Part shown: positions 43,032 through 52,244 of the stretch, piece by piece
How positions within the stretch are numbered: position 1 is the first letter of the stretch
Layout of the letters: every line of letters begins with the position of its first letter
Assembly (NCBI RefSeq): GCF_022429625.1
Contig: NZ_CP092483.1
Coordinates: 558,001 to 622,000, forward strand
Length of the DNA stretch: 64,000 bases
Direction of reading: 5' to 3'
Source: Devosia lacusdianchii
GTDB taxonomy: Bacteria; Pseudomonadota; Alphaproteobacteria; Rhizobiales; Devosiaceae
Notes under the pieces: model-generated
What the model saw: the letters and a program-made list of their open reading frames with translations, nothing else
What the model was told of the DNA's origin: nothing
Databases searched by the model: none
Position numbers and translations under genes: made by a program

Positions 43032-43964
43032 ATGACATCGACCGGCACCCCACGGCATTTTCTTTCTATCGACGACTTCGACTATTCCGAACTTCGCGGC
43101 ATGCTCAATGCCGCCGGCTCGCTCAAGGCCCGCCTCAAGGCCGGCGATCGGCCCCAGCTCCTCAAGGACAAGGTGCTGGCCATGATCTTCGAGCGGCAGT
43201 CCACCCGTACCCGTGTCAGCTTCGACGTCGGCATGCGCCAGCTCGGCGGCGAGACCATCATGTTGTCCGGCCAGGAAATGCAGCTGTCACGCGAGGAGAC
43301 TCTGGGCGATACCGCCAAGGTGATGAGCCGCTATGTCGATGCCATCATGATCCGCATCCTGAGCCACGCCGATCTGCTCGAACTGGCCGAGGCCGCGACT
43401 GTTCCGGTCATCAATGGCCTGACCCGCCGGGCGCACCCCTGCCAGATCATGGCCGACCTCATGACCTTCGAAGAGCACCGCGGCAACATCAAGGGCGCCA
43501 AGGTCGCCTGGGTGGGTGACAGCAACAATGTGCTGCACTCCTGGGTCAATGCCGCCGAACTCTTCGAGTGCCAGCTGACCATCGCCACGCCCGAGGAATA
43601 CAGCCCCGAAAAGGATCTGATGGAGGATATCCGTCGCGCCGGCGCTAATGTGCGCCTGATCGAAGATCCGCGCGAGGCGGTCGAGGGCGCCGATCTCGTC
43701 ATCACCGATACCTGGGTCTCCATGGGTGACGTGGATATCGCCGAGCGCCGCCGGGTCTTGAAACCCTACCAGGTGAACCCCAATTTGATGGCCTTGGCGG
43801 ATAAGAACGCCTTGTTCATGCATGACCTGCCCGCCCACCGTGGCGATGAGGTAACCGACGAGGTAATCGACGGTCCGCAATCGGTCGTGTGGGACGAGGC
43901 CGAAAACCGCCTCCATGCCCAGAAAGCCATCCTGTGCTGGGCCCTTGGGGTCAACGTGAACTAG
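43032..43964 (+). CDS. argF: Ornithine carbamoyltransferase
   Basis: A 310-residue anabolic OTC. Carbamoyl-phosphate site STRTR in [21 protein letters not shown], and the SMG-type loop DTWVSMGDV are present. The usual ornithine-loop sequence HCLPAHRG reads HDLPAHRG here: Asp265 replaces the near-invariant cysteine. The rest is family-typical, so activity is expected but kinetics may differ. It sits between argD and hslO. Confidence 0.93.
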   Translation: MTSTGTPRHFLSIDDFDYSELRGMLNAAGSLKARLKAGDRPQLLKDKVLAMIFERQSTRTRVSFDVGMRQLGGETIMLSGQEMQLSREETLGDTAKVMSRYVDAIMIRILSHADLLELAEAATVPVINGLTRRAHPCQIMADLMTFEEHRGNIKGAKVAWVGDSNNVLHSWVNAAELFECQLTIATPEEYSPEKDLMEDIRRAGANVRLIEDPREAVEGADLVITDTWVSMGDVDIAERRRVLKPYQVNPNLMALADKNALFMHDLPAHRGDEVTDEVIDGPQSVVWDEAENRLHAQKAILCWALGVNVN

Positions 43965-43996
43965 GCGCCCACAGCGCCTATGCCAACCGATACGCC

Positions 43997-44073
43997 CACT
44001 GCGTCATTCCCGCGAAAGCGGGAATCTCCCTTGCAGACCAGGGGGATTCCCGCTTTCGCGGAATGACGCAGTG
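43997..44073. repeat. Intergenic palindromic repeat (GCGTCATTCCCGCG type)
   Basis: Arms 43997-44026 and 44045-44073 are inverted, beginning CACTGCGTCATTCCCGCGAA. Near-copy of 28841-28915. It lies between argF and hslO and can fold into a long stem in the mRNA. Confidence 0.85.
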
Positions 44074-44136
44074 ATTTGTACATTGTGTCGGTGGCACGTT
44101 TCGCCTTGAGGGGTTAGCCTCAAGAAAGCCAGAAGA

Positions 44137-45159
44137 ATGACGACGGATACGACTGCTATGACCGAGAACCTGATGAGTGCCCTCGGGCTCGACCGGCCGG
44201 AAAGCGGCGATGACGCCGTCGTGCCGTTCACGCTGGACAAGCTCGATACCCGCGGCCGCACCGTGCGGCTGGGCGATGCGCTCGACACTATCCTTAGCCG
44301 CCACAACTATCCCGCGCCCGTCGCCCGCCTGCTTGGTGAGGCGGTGGTGCTGGCTGCGCTGGTCGGCTCCTCGCTCAAATTCGAGGGTCGCTTCATCATG
44401 CAGACCCAGACTGATGGTCCGGTGAACCTGCTGGTTGTCGACTTCGACGCGCCCGATGGGCTGCGCGGTTATGCCCGCTTCGACCACGACGCTTTGGTGA
44501 AGGCGGCCGAGGAAGGGCGCACCAAGCCGGGCGAACTGCTCGGCAAGGGACACTTGGCCATGACCATCGACCAGGGCCCCAATACCGAACGCTATCAGGG
44601 CATCGTGGCGCTGGACGGCCATTCGCTGGAAGAGGTGGCGCACACTTATTTCATGCAGTCCGAGCAGATCCCGACCCAGGTCCGCCTGGCTGTGGCCGAG
44701 TTCACTCGTCGCGGCGACCATCGCCCTCATTGGCGCGCCGGCGGTGTGCTGATCCAGCATTTGCCCGAGCATGGCCTCTCGCACATGGCCGACCTGCCCG
44801 GCGACGGCAATTTCGACAATCCTGATATGGTCGACCCCGATTTCGAGGAGGCCAATGGCTGGACCGAAGCCCGAACGCTGCTGGCGACGCTGGACGATCT
44901 CGAACTGGCCGATCCGGACCTGACCTCCGAACGCCTGCTGTTCCGGCTCTATCATGAGACCGGAGTACGAGTGTTCACGCCGCTGCCCATGGTGGAGCGC
45001 TGCTCCTGCTCGGCTGACCGCATCGAGGCCATGCTGGCCACCAGCTTCACCGCCGAGGACCGCGAAGAAATGGCGGTGGATGGCGAAATCGAAGTGGTCT
45101 GCGAGTTCTGCTCCACGGCCTACCATTTCAATCCGCACCAGTTCGACGCCAAGCACTGA
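44137..45159 (+). CDS. hslO: Redox-regulated chaperone Hsp33
   Basis: A 340-residue Hsp33. The substrate-binding N-terminal domain (VRLGDALDTILSRHNYPAPV and after) is followed by the redox switch with C289-S-C291 and C322-x-x-C325, the CxC...CxxC zinc site that opens on oxidation. The C-terminal HQFDAKH tail is short. The start could be ATG 44137 or 44158. It is followed by a clear terminator, closing the argD-argF-hslO group. Confidence 0.93.
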   Translation: MTTDTTAMTENLMSALGLDRPESGDDAVVPFTLDKLDTRGRTVRLGDALDTILSRHNYPAPVARLLGEAVVLAALVGSSLKFEGRFIMQTQTDGPVNLLVVDFDAPDGLRGYARFDHDALVKAAEEGRTKPGELLGKGHLAMTIDQGPNTERYQGIVALDGHSLEEVAHTYFMQSEQIPTQVRLAVAEFTRRGDHRPHWRAGGVLIQHLPEHGLSHMADLPGDGNFDNPDMVDPDFEEANGWTEARTLLATLDDLELADPDLTSERLLFRLYHETGVRVFTPLPMVERCSCSADRIEAMLATSFTAEDREEMAVDGEIEVVCEFCSTAYHFNPHQFDAKH

Positions 45160-45182
45160 ACCGGATTGGTTGAAGCGAGCGG

Positions 45183-45205
45183 CGGCCGCCCTCGGGCGGC
45201 CGTTT
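45183..45205 (+). terminator. Intrinsic terminator after hslO
   Basis: CGGCCGCCC-tc-GGGCGGCCG followed by TTT, 24 bases after the hslO stop. The stem is nine perfect G:C-rich pairs; the T tract is short. Confidence 0.7.
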
Positions 45206-45251
45206 GCACATCCGCCGTATCGAGCGAGAATCCCCCTTCCACGATCGCTAT

Positions 45252-45277
45252 GAACTGAGCTATCCTGCTGTCAGTTC
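45252..45277. promoter_or_regulatory. Dyad upstream of small frame and glycosyltransferase gene
   Basis: GAACTGA (45252-45258) and TCAGTTC (45271-45277), 12 bases apart, a spacing equal to that of the dyad at 20491-20516. It is followed by the palindrome TTCTAGAA. Placed 46 bases before the small frame at 45323, it could be an operator. Confidence 0.4.
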
Positions 45278-45322
45278 TAGAATATCGCTTTCGTCGAGGG
45301 GCAGCTCGACAGGGGGGCAGCG

Positions 45323-45427
45323 ATGAGAATGAACGGCATCCGCGGGCAGGCGGAGCTTAATCCTTTGATGTTGCTATGTCGCTTCCGATCGCGACGACGA
45401 GTGGAGCTCTTTCCGGCCCGGCCTTAG
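45323..45427 (+). CDS. Possible 34-residue leader peptide
   Basis: A short frame with an excellent ribosome site (AGGGGGG at 45311-45317, ATG at 45323). It ends TAG at 45425-45427, nine bases before the ATG of the glycosyltransferase, whose own ribosome site AGGTGG overlaps the end. The peptide is arginine-rich near its C-terminus (CRFRSRRRVELFPARP) with no membrane helix. It could be a translated leader coupling expression of the next gene, or simply chance; no homologue is known to me. Confidence 0.35.
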   Translation: MRMNGIRGQAELNPLMLLCRFRSRRRVELFPARP

Positions 45428-45436
45428 GTGGCCCCG

Positions 45437-47287
45437 ATGTCCGATGCGGTCGATCTGGTCCGCGCGGTTCTCGGCAACGCCTGCGCCGACGCTGCCGCTG
45501 CCCGTCGCGTTCTCGACCTTGCGCTTCAACGCGAGGTCGACCCTCTACTCTATTGCGCTGCCACACTTGGCTTGGGTTCTGACCTGGTAATGCAGCGCGC
45601 GGCCGCCTGGGCCGGCTACGCCTTCTACGACCGCGTGCCGCAAGGGGTGAAAGGGGAGGTGCAACCGACGACCCTGGAGGCGCTGGCCAGCGTTCGGATG
45701 TTTCGTGTCCAACTGCTGGATCGCGAAGTGGCCTTCACCGCACCCGGTTTTTTCGAGGTCATCCGGCTCAAACACAAGCTGGCGTTGACGCCGCGGCTTC
45801 GAAACCTTCTGTTTTTTGTACCGGAGCCGGCCTTGCGCGAATATCTGGCCGATGCTGCGGCCCCGGCGCTGATCGATGCGGCGCGGCAGAATCTGGCGCG
45901 CCGCTGGCCGTATGCGTCGGCCCATCTCGAACTCACCAAGCTGGCCCGGTACGGCTTTGTGGGCGCCCTTGCTTTGCTGGTATCCGGCCTGCTATCCGCT
46001 CCGTTCATCGCGCAAATGTGGCTCTTGCCGGTGGCCTGCCTGATACTGATCGTACCTGCATGCATCCGGCTCGCCGCCATCTTCACCCCGCTTGGTCGCC
46101 CATCGGACACGCATCGTCCGCCCGATGAGGAATTGCCCGAATATTCTGTGCTGATTCCGCTCCACAACGAGGTGGCGATGGTGCCGCAGCTGTTTGCTGC
46201 AATGCAGGCGCTGGACTATCCAGCCGAACGTCTCGACATCAAATTCGTGGTCGAGGCATGCTCGACCGACACCCTTGCCGCTGTGCGCGCCGGTCTGGGT
46301 GATCCGCGCTTTTCGCTGATTGCGGTGCCGGACACCGCGCCGCGCACCAAGCCCAAGGCTCTCGATTTTGCACTGCCGCTCTGCCGTGGCGAGTATGTGG
46401 TGGTCTTTGACGCCGAGGACCTGCCAGAACCGGACCAATTGTGGAAGGCTGCCCTGCGCTTTCGCGGCGCGGAGGACGTGGTCTGTCTCCAGGCGCCCTT
46501 GGTGATCGACAATGGCAGGCGAAACCCGCTGACGGCTTTGTTTGCCGGAGAATATGCCGGATTGTTTCGGGTCCTGCTTCCGGCTTTGGCGCAGTGGCGT
46601 TTGCCCATGCCGCTGGGCGGAACGTCCAACCATTTCCGCATCAAGGCGCTGCGGGAATTGGGCGGGTGGGACGCATACAACGTCACCGAGGACGCCGATT
46701 TGGGTGTGCGTCTGGCACGCCGCCGGCTGCGGGTAGAAATGCTGGCTTCGGTAACACGCGAAACGGCGCCCACCCACCTGCTGCCTTGGCTGGGGCAGCG
46801 CACGCGCTGGATGAAGGGCTGGATGCAGACCTTTGTCGTGCACAATCGCGATCCCGGCCGGCTGGCCTCGGAGATGGGGTTGCGCGCGATGCTGGTTTTC
46901 GAGGCGCTGATGCTTGGTATGATCATCGCGCCGATTCTGCATTGCAGCTTCCTGCTCCTGCTCTCCGTCCGCTGGCTATCGGGCATGGCGATTATGGACA
47001 GCGCCATTTGGACCCTGCTCTACCTGGCCATGCTTGGCCTGGGCTATGGCAGCGCATTGGCAATGACCGTGCTCGGCCTGGTGCGGTTGGGCGGTAGGGA
47101 CCTGCTGTCCTCTCAGCTGCTGTTGCCCGTCTATTGGCTGCTGATCGGCCTTGCGACGATCCGGGCCGCTCACGAACTGCTGACGCGGCCGTTCTATTGG
47201 TTCAAGTCGCCGCACAAGCCCTTGTCTGACGCTCCAGGAAGGGCCGCTCGTCAGCCATCGCGCGAGGAGGTGACGCTCAATACTTGA
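45437..47287 (+). CDS. Cellulose-synthase-like processive glycosyltransferase (GT2)
   Basis: A 616-residue membrane protein. A soluble N-terminal region (about 1-165) precedes two helices (about 170-215), the GT2 domain with YSVLIPLHNEVAMV, the DAED metal site, TEDADLG and the QRTRW motif (D,D,D,QxxRW), then three to four C-terminal helices. This is the set of processive beta-glycan synthases. The N-terminal region resembles type II secretion/MshE N-domains seen in some such enzymes. No bcs partner genes adjoin it, so the polymer is unknown. ATG 45437 has AGGTGG at good spacing. Confidence 0.85.
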   Translation: MSDAVDLVRAVLGNACADAAAARRVLDLALQREVDPLLYCAATLGLGSDLVMQRAAAWAGYAFYDRVPQGVKGEVQPTTLEALASVRMFRVQLLDREVAFTAPGFFEVIRLKHKLALTPRLRNLLFFVPEPALREYLADAAAPALIDAARQNLARRWPYASAHLELTKLARYGFVGALALLVSGLLSAPFIAQMWLLPVACLILIVPACIRLAAIFTPLGRPSDTHRPPDEELPEYSVLIPLHNEVAMVPQLFAAMQALDYPAERLDIKFVVEACSTDTLAAVRAGLGDPRFSLIAVPDTAPRTKPKALDFALPLCRGEYVVVFDAEDLPEPDQLWKAALRFRGAEDVVCLQAPLVIDNGRRNPLTALFAGEYAGLFRVLLPALAQWRLPMPLGGTSNHFRIKALRELGGWDAYNVTEDADLGVRLARRRLRVEMLASVTRETAPTHLLPWLGQRTRWMKGWMQTFVVHNRDPGRLASEMGLRAMLVFEALMLGMIIAPILHCSFLLLLSVRWLSGMAIMDSAIWTLLYLAMLGLGYGSALAMTVLGLVRLGGRDLLSSQLLLPVYWLLIGLATIRAAHELLTRPFYWFKSPHKPLSDAPGRAARQPSREEVTLNT

Positions 47288-47344
47288 CTGGGCAGATCAT
47301 AATATATAGCACCGCGTGGATTGAAACGGCTGAGGATGACCAAG

Positions 47345-48223
47345 ATGTTCCACCAAGCCACCGTCCTGTCCCGCAGCCATCTGACCCCCGGCATGGTGCG
47401 TCTGACCTTTGGCGGCGACGGCCTGGCCGAGTTCAAAACCACCGGCATCGGTGATGAATATCTGCGCCTGTTCTTCCCCAACGAGAAAACCGGCAAGCTG
47501 CATTTGCCTGTCATCACCGAGGACGGGCGCTGGACCTATCCCGACGGTCAGGACGCCATCCGCTGCTCGACCTATACCGTCCGCCGCTTCCGCCAGGAAT
47601 CCGGCGAAGTGGATATCGACTTCGTCGTGCATGATGGTGGGCTGGCCAGCGAGTGGGCCCAGCGCGCCAATCCCGGCGATCGCATCACCATCAACAATCC
47701 GCGTGGCCTCTATACCCCGCCCGACGACATCGTCTGGCAATTGCTGGTCGCAGACGCCACCGGCCTGCCGGCGCTGTCACGCCTGCTGGAGCAGACGCCC
47801 AGGCACGTGCAGTCGCGGGTGTTTGTCGAGGTAGCCGAGATCGAGCACGAGCAGGTTCTGCCCGCCCATCCCGGCGCTACCGTTACCTGGCTGCACAGAT
47901 CCGGCAATGGCGTTGCCCCCAGCCGCATGGGCGAGGTGGTTCGCGCCGTACCCCTGCCGGCGACGCCGGGCTATGTCTGGGTCGCTGGGGAGCAGAAGGT
48001 GGTGCGGGCCATCCGCAAATTCGTCCGCCAGGAGCTCAAGCTCGCGCCCGAGCGCTACGAACTCGTTGGCTATTGGACTGCCAATGGCGAAGAATGGGAC
48101 GCCAAGTGGGACGCCCTCGACCCCTCCATCAAGGCCAGGATCGATGCTGCCTGGGATTCCGACCGCGACCGCGAGGAAGTGCGCGACGAGTATGAGCAGA
48201 CGCTGGAAAAGCTCGGGCTCTAG
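47345..48223 (+). CDS. Siderophore-interacting protein (FAD/NAD(P)H ferric reductase, ViuB type)
   Basis: A protein of about 292 residues of the siderophore-interacting family: the FAD-binding CSTYTVRRFR motif (R-x-Y-T-x-R-like), the VDIDFVVHDGGLASEWAQRA segment (in part) and the NAD(P)H half with YVWVAGEQKVVRAIRKFV. It would reduce ferric siderophores in the cytoplasm. ATG 47345 has GAGG nine bases upstream; ATG 47336 is an alternative. It precedes the transporter genes by 18 bases, forming one operon. Confidence 0.88.
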   Translation: MFHQATVLSRSHLTPGMVRLTFGGDGLAEFKTTGIGDEYLRLFFPNEKTGKLHLPVITEDGRWTYPDGQDAIRCSTYTVRRFRQESGEVDIDFVVHDGGLASEWAQRANPGDRITINNPRGLYTPPDDIVWQLLVADATGLPALSRLLEQTPRHVQSRVFVEVAEIEHEQVLPAHPGATVTWLHRSGNGVAPSRMGEVVRAVPLPATPGYVWVAGEQKVVRAIRKFVRQELKLAPERYELVGYWTANGEEWDAKWDALDPSIKARIDAAWDSDRDREEVRDEYEQTLEKLGL

Positions 48224-48241
48224 CGAGAGGAGAACGCACCG

Positions 48242-49339
48242 ATGACCGCCGCAGCGGTTGGCATAAGCCAGAGCCACGAACAGACAGCGGCGACGAGCCA
48301 GGATCTGGCCCGGCAGGAAGAGAAGCGCCCCGGCCTGGCCCAGTCCAACGCCGCCCGCTTCGGCTGGCTGCTGCTGGCGCTCGCCGTGCTGCTGGCCGTC
48401 GTGGTCGCCAGCATCGCTATCGGCTCCAAGGATATTCCGGTCTCCACCGTCTTCGAAGCCATCTTCGCCTATGATGATAGCGACGATCACGCCATCATCC
48501 AGGCCCTGCGCATGCCCCGCACCGTGCTTGGCCTGCTGGTCGGCGTCGCTCTGGGCATGTCCGGCGCATTGATCCAGGCGCTGACCCGCAACCCCCTGGC
48601 CGATCCCGGCATATTGGGGGTCAATGCCGGCTCGGCCTTCTTCGTCGTCATCGCCGTCGGCTTTTTCGGCGTCAGCTCGATCCAGGGCTATATCTGGTTC
48701 GCCTTTTTCGGTGCCGTTGTCGCCACGCTTGCCGTCTACGCCGTCGGGTCCGTCGGCCGCGCCGGGGCAACCCCCGTGCGCCTCACGCTTGCCGGCGTCG
48801 CCATCGGCGCGGTGCTATCAGGCATTTCTTCGGGCATCACCCTGCTCGATCCAACCACCTTCGACCGCCTGCGCCAATGGGGCGCCGGCTCGCTGGTGGC
48901 GCCGGGTTACGAAACCATATGGGCCGTCGCCCCCTTCATTGGCATCGGCCTTATCATCGCCCTGGCCATGGCGCGCCCACTTAATGCCGTGGCACTGGGC
49001 GACGATCTGGCTTCGGCCCTCGGCGCCAACATCGTCCGCACGCGCGCCTTTGTCGTGGTTGCGACCACTTTGCTGGCCGGCGCTGCGACGGCAGCCGCCG
49101 GGCCGATCGGTTTCGTCGGTCTCATGATCCCGCATGTCGCGCGCTGGATCGTCGGGCCGGACCAGCGCTGGATTTTCGTCTTTACTGTGGTGCTGTCGCC
49201 GGTGCTGCTGCTCACCGCCGATATCGTCGGCCGCCTGGTCATGCGTCCGGGTGAGCTGCAGGTGGGCATTGTGACCGCCTTTATCGGCGCCCCGGTACTG
49301 ATCGCATTGGCGCGCCGCCGCCGGGTGAGCGGACTATGA
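48242..49339 (+). CDS. Iron-siderophore ABC transporter permease (FecCD family)
   Basis: A 365-residue permease with about nine or ten helices. Typical FecCD signatures: RMPRTVLGLLVGVALGMSGALIQALTRNPLADPGILGVNAG (in parts) and LALGDDLASALGAN-like VALGDDLASALGANIVRTRA, followed by GPIGFVGLMIPHVARW. An unusually long cytoplasmic N-terminus (about 45 residues) precedes helix one. It overlaps the second permease gene by 4 bases (ATGA). Confidence 0.93.
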   Translation: MTAAAVGISQSHEQTAATSQDLARQEEKRPGLAQSNAARFGWLLLALAVLLAVVVASIAIGSKDIPVSTVFEAIFAYDDSDDHAIIQALRMPRTVLGLLVGVALGMSGALIQALTRNPLADPGILGVNAGSAFFVVIAVGFFGVSSIQGYIWFAFFGAVVATLAVYAVGSVGRAGATPVRLTLAGVAIGAVLSGISSGITLLDPTTFDRLRQWGAGSLVAPGYETIWAVAPFIGIGLIIALAMARPLNAVALGDDLASALGANIVRTRAFVVVATTLLAGAATAAAGPIGFVGLMIPHVARWIVGPDQRWIFVFTVVLSPVLLLTADIVGRLVMRPGELQVGIVTAFIGAPVLIALARRRRVSGL

Positions 49340-50406
49340 GCCTCATCGAGCAATCCAAGCCCATCGATTTCGGTCGGCCCGTTCGGGCCATCCGCCTGTT
49401 TGGCGATGCGCTTTCCCATCGTGTCGATGTCAGAACGGTCACGGTATGCCTGGTTTTGCTTGCCCTCGCGCTCGCCATTGCCTTGATCACTTTGGCCAGC
49501 GGCGAGTATCAGGTGCCCTTGCCCGACGTTGTCGGGGCGCTGTTCGGGCAGGCCGAAGGGCGCGTCCACATGGTGGTGGTCGAATGGCGCCTGCCGCGCA
49601 CGGCGCTGGCGCTGGTCCTGGGCGCAGCGCTGGGCATTGGCGGCGCCATCTTCCAGTCGCTCACTCGCAATCCCCTCGGCAGCCCCGACGTCATCGGCTT
49701 CGATGCCGGCGCATATAGCGGTGCGCTCGTCATCATCATTCTGATGCAGGGCGGCTACTATCTGGTGGCCGGTGGTGCACTGCTCGGCGGTTTGCTCACC
49801 GCGCTTCTCGTCTGTTTCCTGGCCTATAGCCGTGGCGTGCAGGGCTTCCGCCTCATCATCGTAGGCATCGGCGTTTCCGCCATGCTCAATTCCCTCAATA
49901 CCTGGATGTTGCTGCGCGCCAAGCTCGAAGTGGCCATGGCTGCCGCCATCTGGGGGGCCGGCTCTCTCAACGGGTTGGGGCTCGATCGGCTGGGGCCCGC
50001 CACCTTGGTGTTGGCGGTGCTGATCCCGCTCGCCCTGTTGATGAGCCGGCCCATGGCCCAACTCGAGCTGGGCGACGATGCAGCCCGCGCGCTCGGCGTC
50101 AATGCCGAGCGCACGCGATTGGCGCTGCTGGTGCTCGGCGTGGCGCTCACCGCCACGGTTACCGCGACCGCGGGCCCAATCGGTTTCGTCGCGCTTGCCG
50201 CGCCGCAACTGGCGCGACGTATCACCGGCTCTGCCGGCGTCGCCATGCTGCCGGCGGCGGCAATGGGCGCTCTGTTGCTGGCCGCAGCCGACTATCTGGC
50301 GCAACGCGCTTTCGCGCCGACGCAACTGCCCGTCGGCATCGTCACCGTCAGCCTGGGCGGCGTCTATTTCGTCTGGCTGCTGCTGCGCGAAGCGCGGCGG
50401 CAATAA
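49336..50406 (+). CDS. Iron-siderophore ABC transporter permease (FecCD family)
   Basis: A 356-residue second permease subunit. It carries RLPRTALALVLGAALGIGGA, SLTRNPLGSPDVIGFDAGAYSGA, LELGDDAARALGVNAERTR and GPIGFVALAAPQLARRITG, the FepG/FecD pattern. With the permease before it this makes a heterodimeric channel. Its stop overlaps the ATPase start by one base. Confidence 0.93.
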   Translation: MSLIEQSKPIDFGRPVRAIRLFGDALSHRVDVRTVTVCLVLLALALAIALITLASGEYQVPLPDVVGALFGQAEGRVHMVVVEWRLPRTALALVLGAALGIGGAIFQSLTRNPLGSPDVIGFDAGAYSGALVIIILMQGGYYLVAGGALLGGLLTALLVCFLAYSRGVQGFRLIIVGIGVSAMLNSLNTWMLLRAKLEVAMAAAIWGAGSLNGLGLDRLGPATLVLAVLIPLALLMSRPMAQLELGDDAARALGVNAERTRLALLVLGVALTATVTATAGPIGFVALAAPQLARRITGSAGVAMLPAAAMGALLLAAADYLAQRAFAPTQLPVGIVTVSLGGVYFVWLLLREARRQ

Positions 50407-51242
50407 TGGATAAGCCCATGAACCGACACGATCCCGCCCTCAGTGCCGGCGAGCCGCGCCTCTTCGCCGAAGGCACCACTATCGGCTACGACAACCGAGT
50501 GATCTCCAAAGAGCTCTCGGTCTCCATCCCCGACCGCTCCTTCACCGTCATCGTCGGCGCCAATGCCTGCGGCAAGTCCACCTTGTTGCGTGCCCTGTCG
50601 CGCCTGATCAAGCCAAGCGCGGGCAGGGTGGTACTCGACGGGCAGGCCATTGGCTCGTATCCGGCCAAGGAAGTCGCTCGTCGCCTGGGCCTTCTGCCAC
50701 AAACCTCCATTGCCCCCGAGGGTATTACCGTCGCCGATCTCATCGCGCGTGGCCGCTACCCGCACCAGAAGCTGCTGCGCCAGTGGTCGCGCGAAGACGA
50801 GGCAGCCGTAATATCAGCCATGGAGGCGACCAAGGTCACCGAGCTGTCCCATCGCCTTGTCGACGAGCTTTCAGGCGGCCAGCGTCAGCGCGTCTGGGTC
50901 GCCATGGTGCTGGCGCAGGAAACCCCGCTTCTGCTGCTCGACGAACCAACCACCTTCCTCGACATCACCCACCAGATCGAGCTGCTCGAACTGCTCGAAG
51001 GCCTCAATCGCCGCGACGGCCAGACAATCGTCGCCGTGCTGCATGATCTCAACCACGCCTGCCGCTATGCCAGCCACATCATCGCCATGCGCGACGGCGC
51101 CGTCATCGCCGAGGGCCCGCCGCGCGAGATCGTGACGGCCGAGCTGGTCGAAGCAGTGTTTGGCCTGCCCTGCATCATTATCGACGACCCCATCGCCCAC
51201 ACCCCGCTGGTCATTCCGCGCGGATCGACACCCCAGCCCTGA
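50406..51242 (+). CDS. Iron-siderophore ABC transporter ATPase (FepC/FecE type)
   Basis: A 278-residue ATPase: Walker A GANACGKST near residue 52, LPQTSIAPEGITV Q-loop, signature LSGGQRQRVW, Walker B LLLLDEPTTFLD and the H-loop in VLHDLNHACRYA. These are typical of ferric-siderophore and vitamin B12 importers. ATG 50406 touches the previous stop; ATG 50418 is also possible. Confidence 0.93.
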   Translation: MDKPMNRHDPALSAGEPRLFAEGTTIGYDNRVISKELSVSIPDRSFTVIVGANACGKSTLLRALSRLIKPSAGRVVLDGQAIGSYPAKEVARRLGLLPQTSIAPEGITVADLIARGRYPHQKLLRQWSREDEAAVISAMEATKVTELSHRLVDELSGGQRQRVWVAMVLAQETPLLLLDEPTTFLDITHQIELLELLEGLNRRDGQTIVAVLHDLNHACRYASHIIAMRDGAVIAEGPPREIVTAELVEAVFGLPCIIIDDPIAHTPLVIPRGSTPQP

Positions 51243-51261
51243 GACGAAGTAGAGGATCACC

Positions 51262-52230
51262 ATGAAGCCGCTGCATCTTGCCATGCTCCTGATCGGGGCA
51301 GGTTTTGTCGCGTCGCCAGCAACGGCGCAGAACTTCCCCGTGACCGTCAGCCATATTCACGGAGAGACGGTCATCGAGACGCCGCCGCAACGCATCGTTG
51401 CCCTTGGCCTCAACGATCAGGACTTCCTCTATGCCCTGGGCAAGGCGCCGGTCGGCGTTACCGAATGGTGGGGCGAACAGCCTTACGCCACCTGGCCCTG
51501 GGCCGAGGATGAGCGGGCCGCGCTCGGCGCGACGCCATCGGTCGGCCCGCGCGAGCTCGACTATGAATGGGTGCTCAACCAGGACCCCGATCTGATCGTC
51601 GCCATCTTCGCCGACATCAGCGACGAGGCCTATGACCGGCTGTCGCAGATCGCGCCTGTCGTCACCCAGCCGGCCGAGTTTCCGCTCTGGGGCACGCCAT
51701 GGCAGGACCAGCTTCGTCAGATCGACCGCGCCACTTCCGGTGGCACCGACAAGGCCGAGGCGGTCATCGCCGACGTCGAGGCCAATACCGCCGCAATCGC
51801 CGCTGCCCACCCCGAATTCGCTGGCAAGAGAGCGACCATGGCGGCGTTGCGCGATGGCCAGATCGCGCTCTGGAGTTCGGAACTGCCGACATCGCGCTTC
51901 CTGGCCGGGCTCGGCTTCAGCTTCCCCGCCGAACTCGATGCTCTCGCCGATGACTCCGGCTGGATCTATCTCAGCCTCGAACAGTTCAAGCTGGCCGATC
52001 TCGATGTGGTCATCTGGCCGGAAGGCGCGCGCGAAGAGATCGAGGCCTTGCCGATCTACCAGACGCTGCGCATGGCCAAGGAAGGGCGCTCGGTATGGCC
52101 CGATCCGGGAGGCCCCTTGGCTGCGGCGCTCTGGTTCCAGACCCCGCTGTCCATCGACTACGTCACCGGCCGCTTCGCGCCCTTGCTCGCAACCGCCCTC
52201 GACGGCGATCCGGCAACCACCTCGGACTGA
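51262..52230 (+). CDS. Iron-siderophore ABC transporter substrate-binding protein
   Basis: A 322-residue class III binding protein. The signal peptide ends PATAQ (about residue 23). TroA-type segments [18 protein letters not shown], the [19 protein letters not shown] segment and [21 protein letters not shown] are visible. It delivers ferric siderophore to the permease pair. It is followed 14 bases later by a second binding protein gene with only distant similarity. Confidence 0.9.
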   Translation: MKPLHLAMLLIGAGFVASPATAQNFPVTVSHIHGETVIETPPQRIVALGLNDQDFLYALGKAPVGVTEWWGEQPYATWPWAEDERAALGATPSVGPRELDYEWVLNQDPDLIVAIFADISDEAYDRLSQIAPVVTQPAEFPLWGTPWQDQLRQIDRATSGGTDKAEAVIADVEANTAAIAAAHPEFAGKRATMAALRDGQIALWSSELPTSRFLAGLGFSFPAELDALADDSGWIYLSLEQFKLADLDVVIWPEGAREEIEALPIYQTLRMAKEGRSVWPDPGGPLAAALWFQTPLSIDYVTGRFAPLLATALDGDPATTSD

Positions 52231-52244
52231 CAGGGACACGCCTC

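Noticed and set aside
25981..44073. Repeated palindromes as a CRISPR array
   Set aside because: Copies are far apart, inverted rather than direct, differ in core sequence and have no regular spacers or cas genes.
47284..47310. Promoter TTGACT with TATATA/TATAGC before the siderophore reductase gene
   Set aside because: Spacing of 13-15 bases is too short and no Fur, Irr or RirA site is evident, so it is not listed as a feature.
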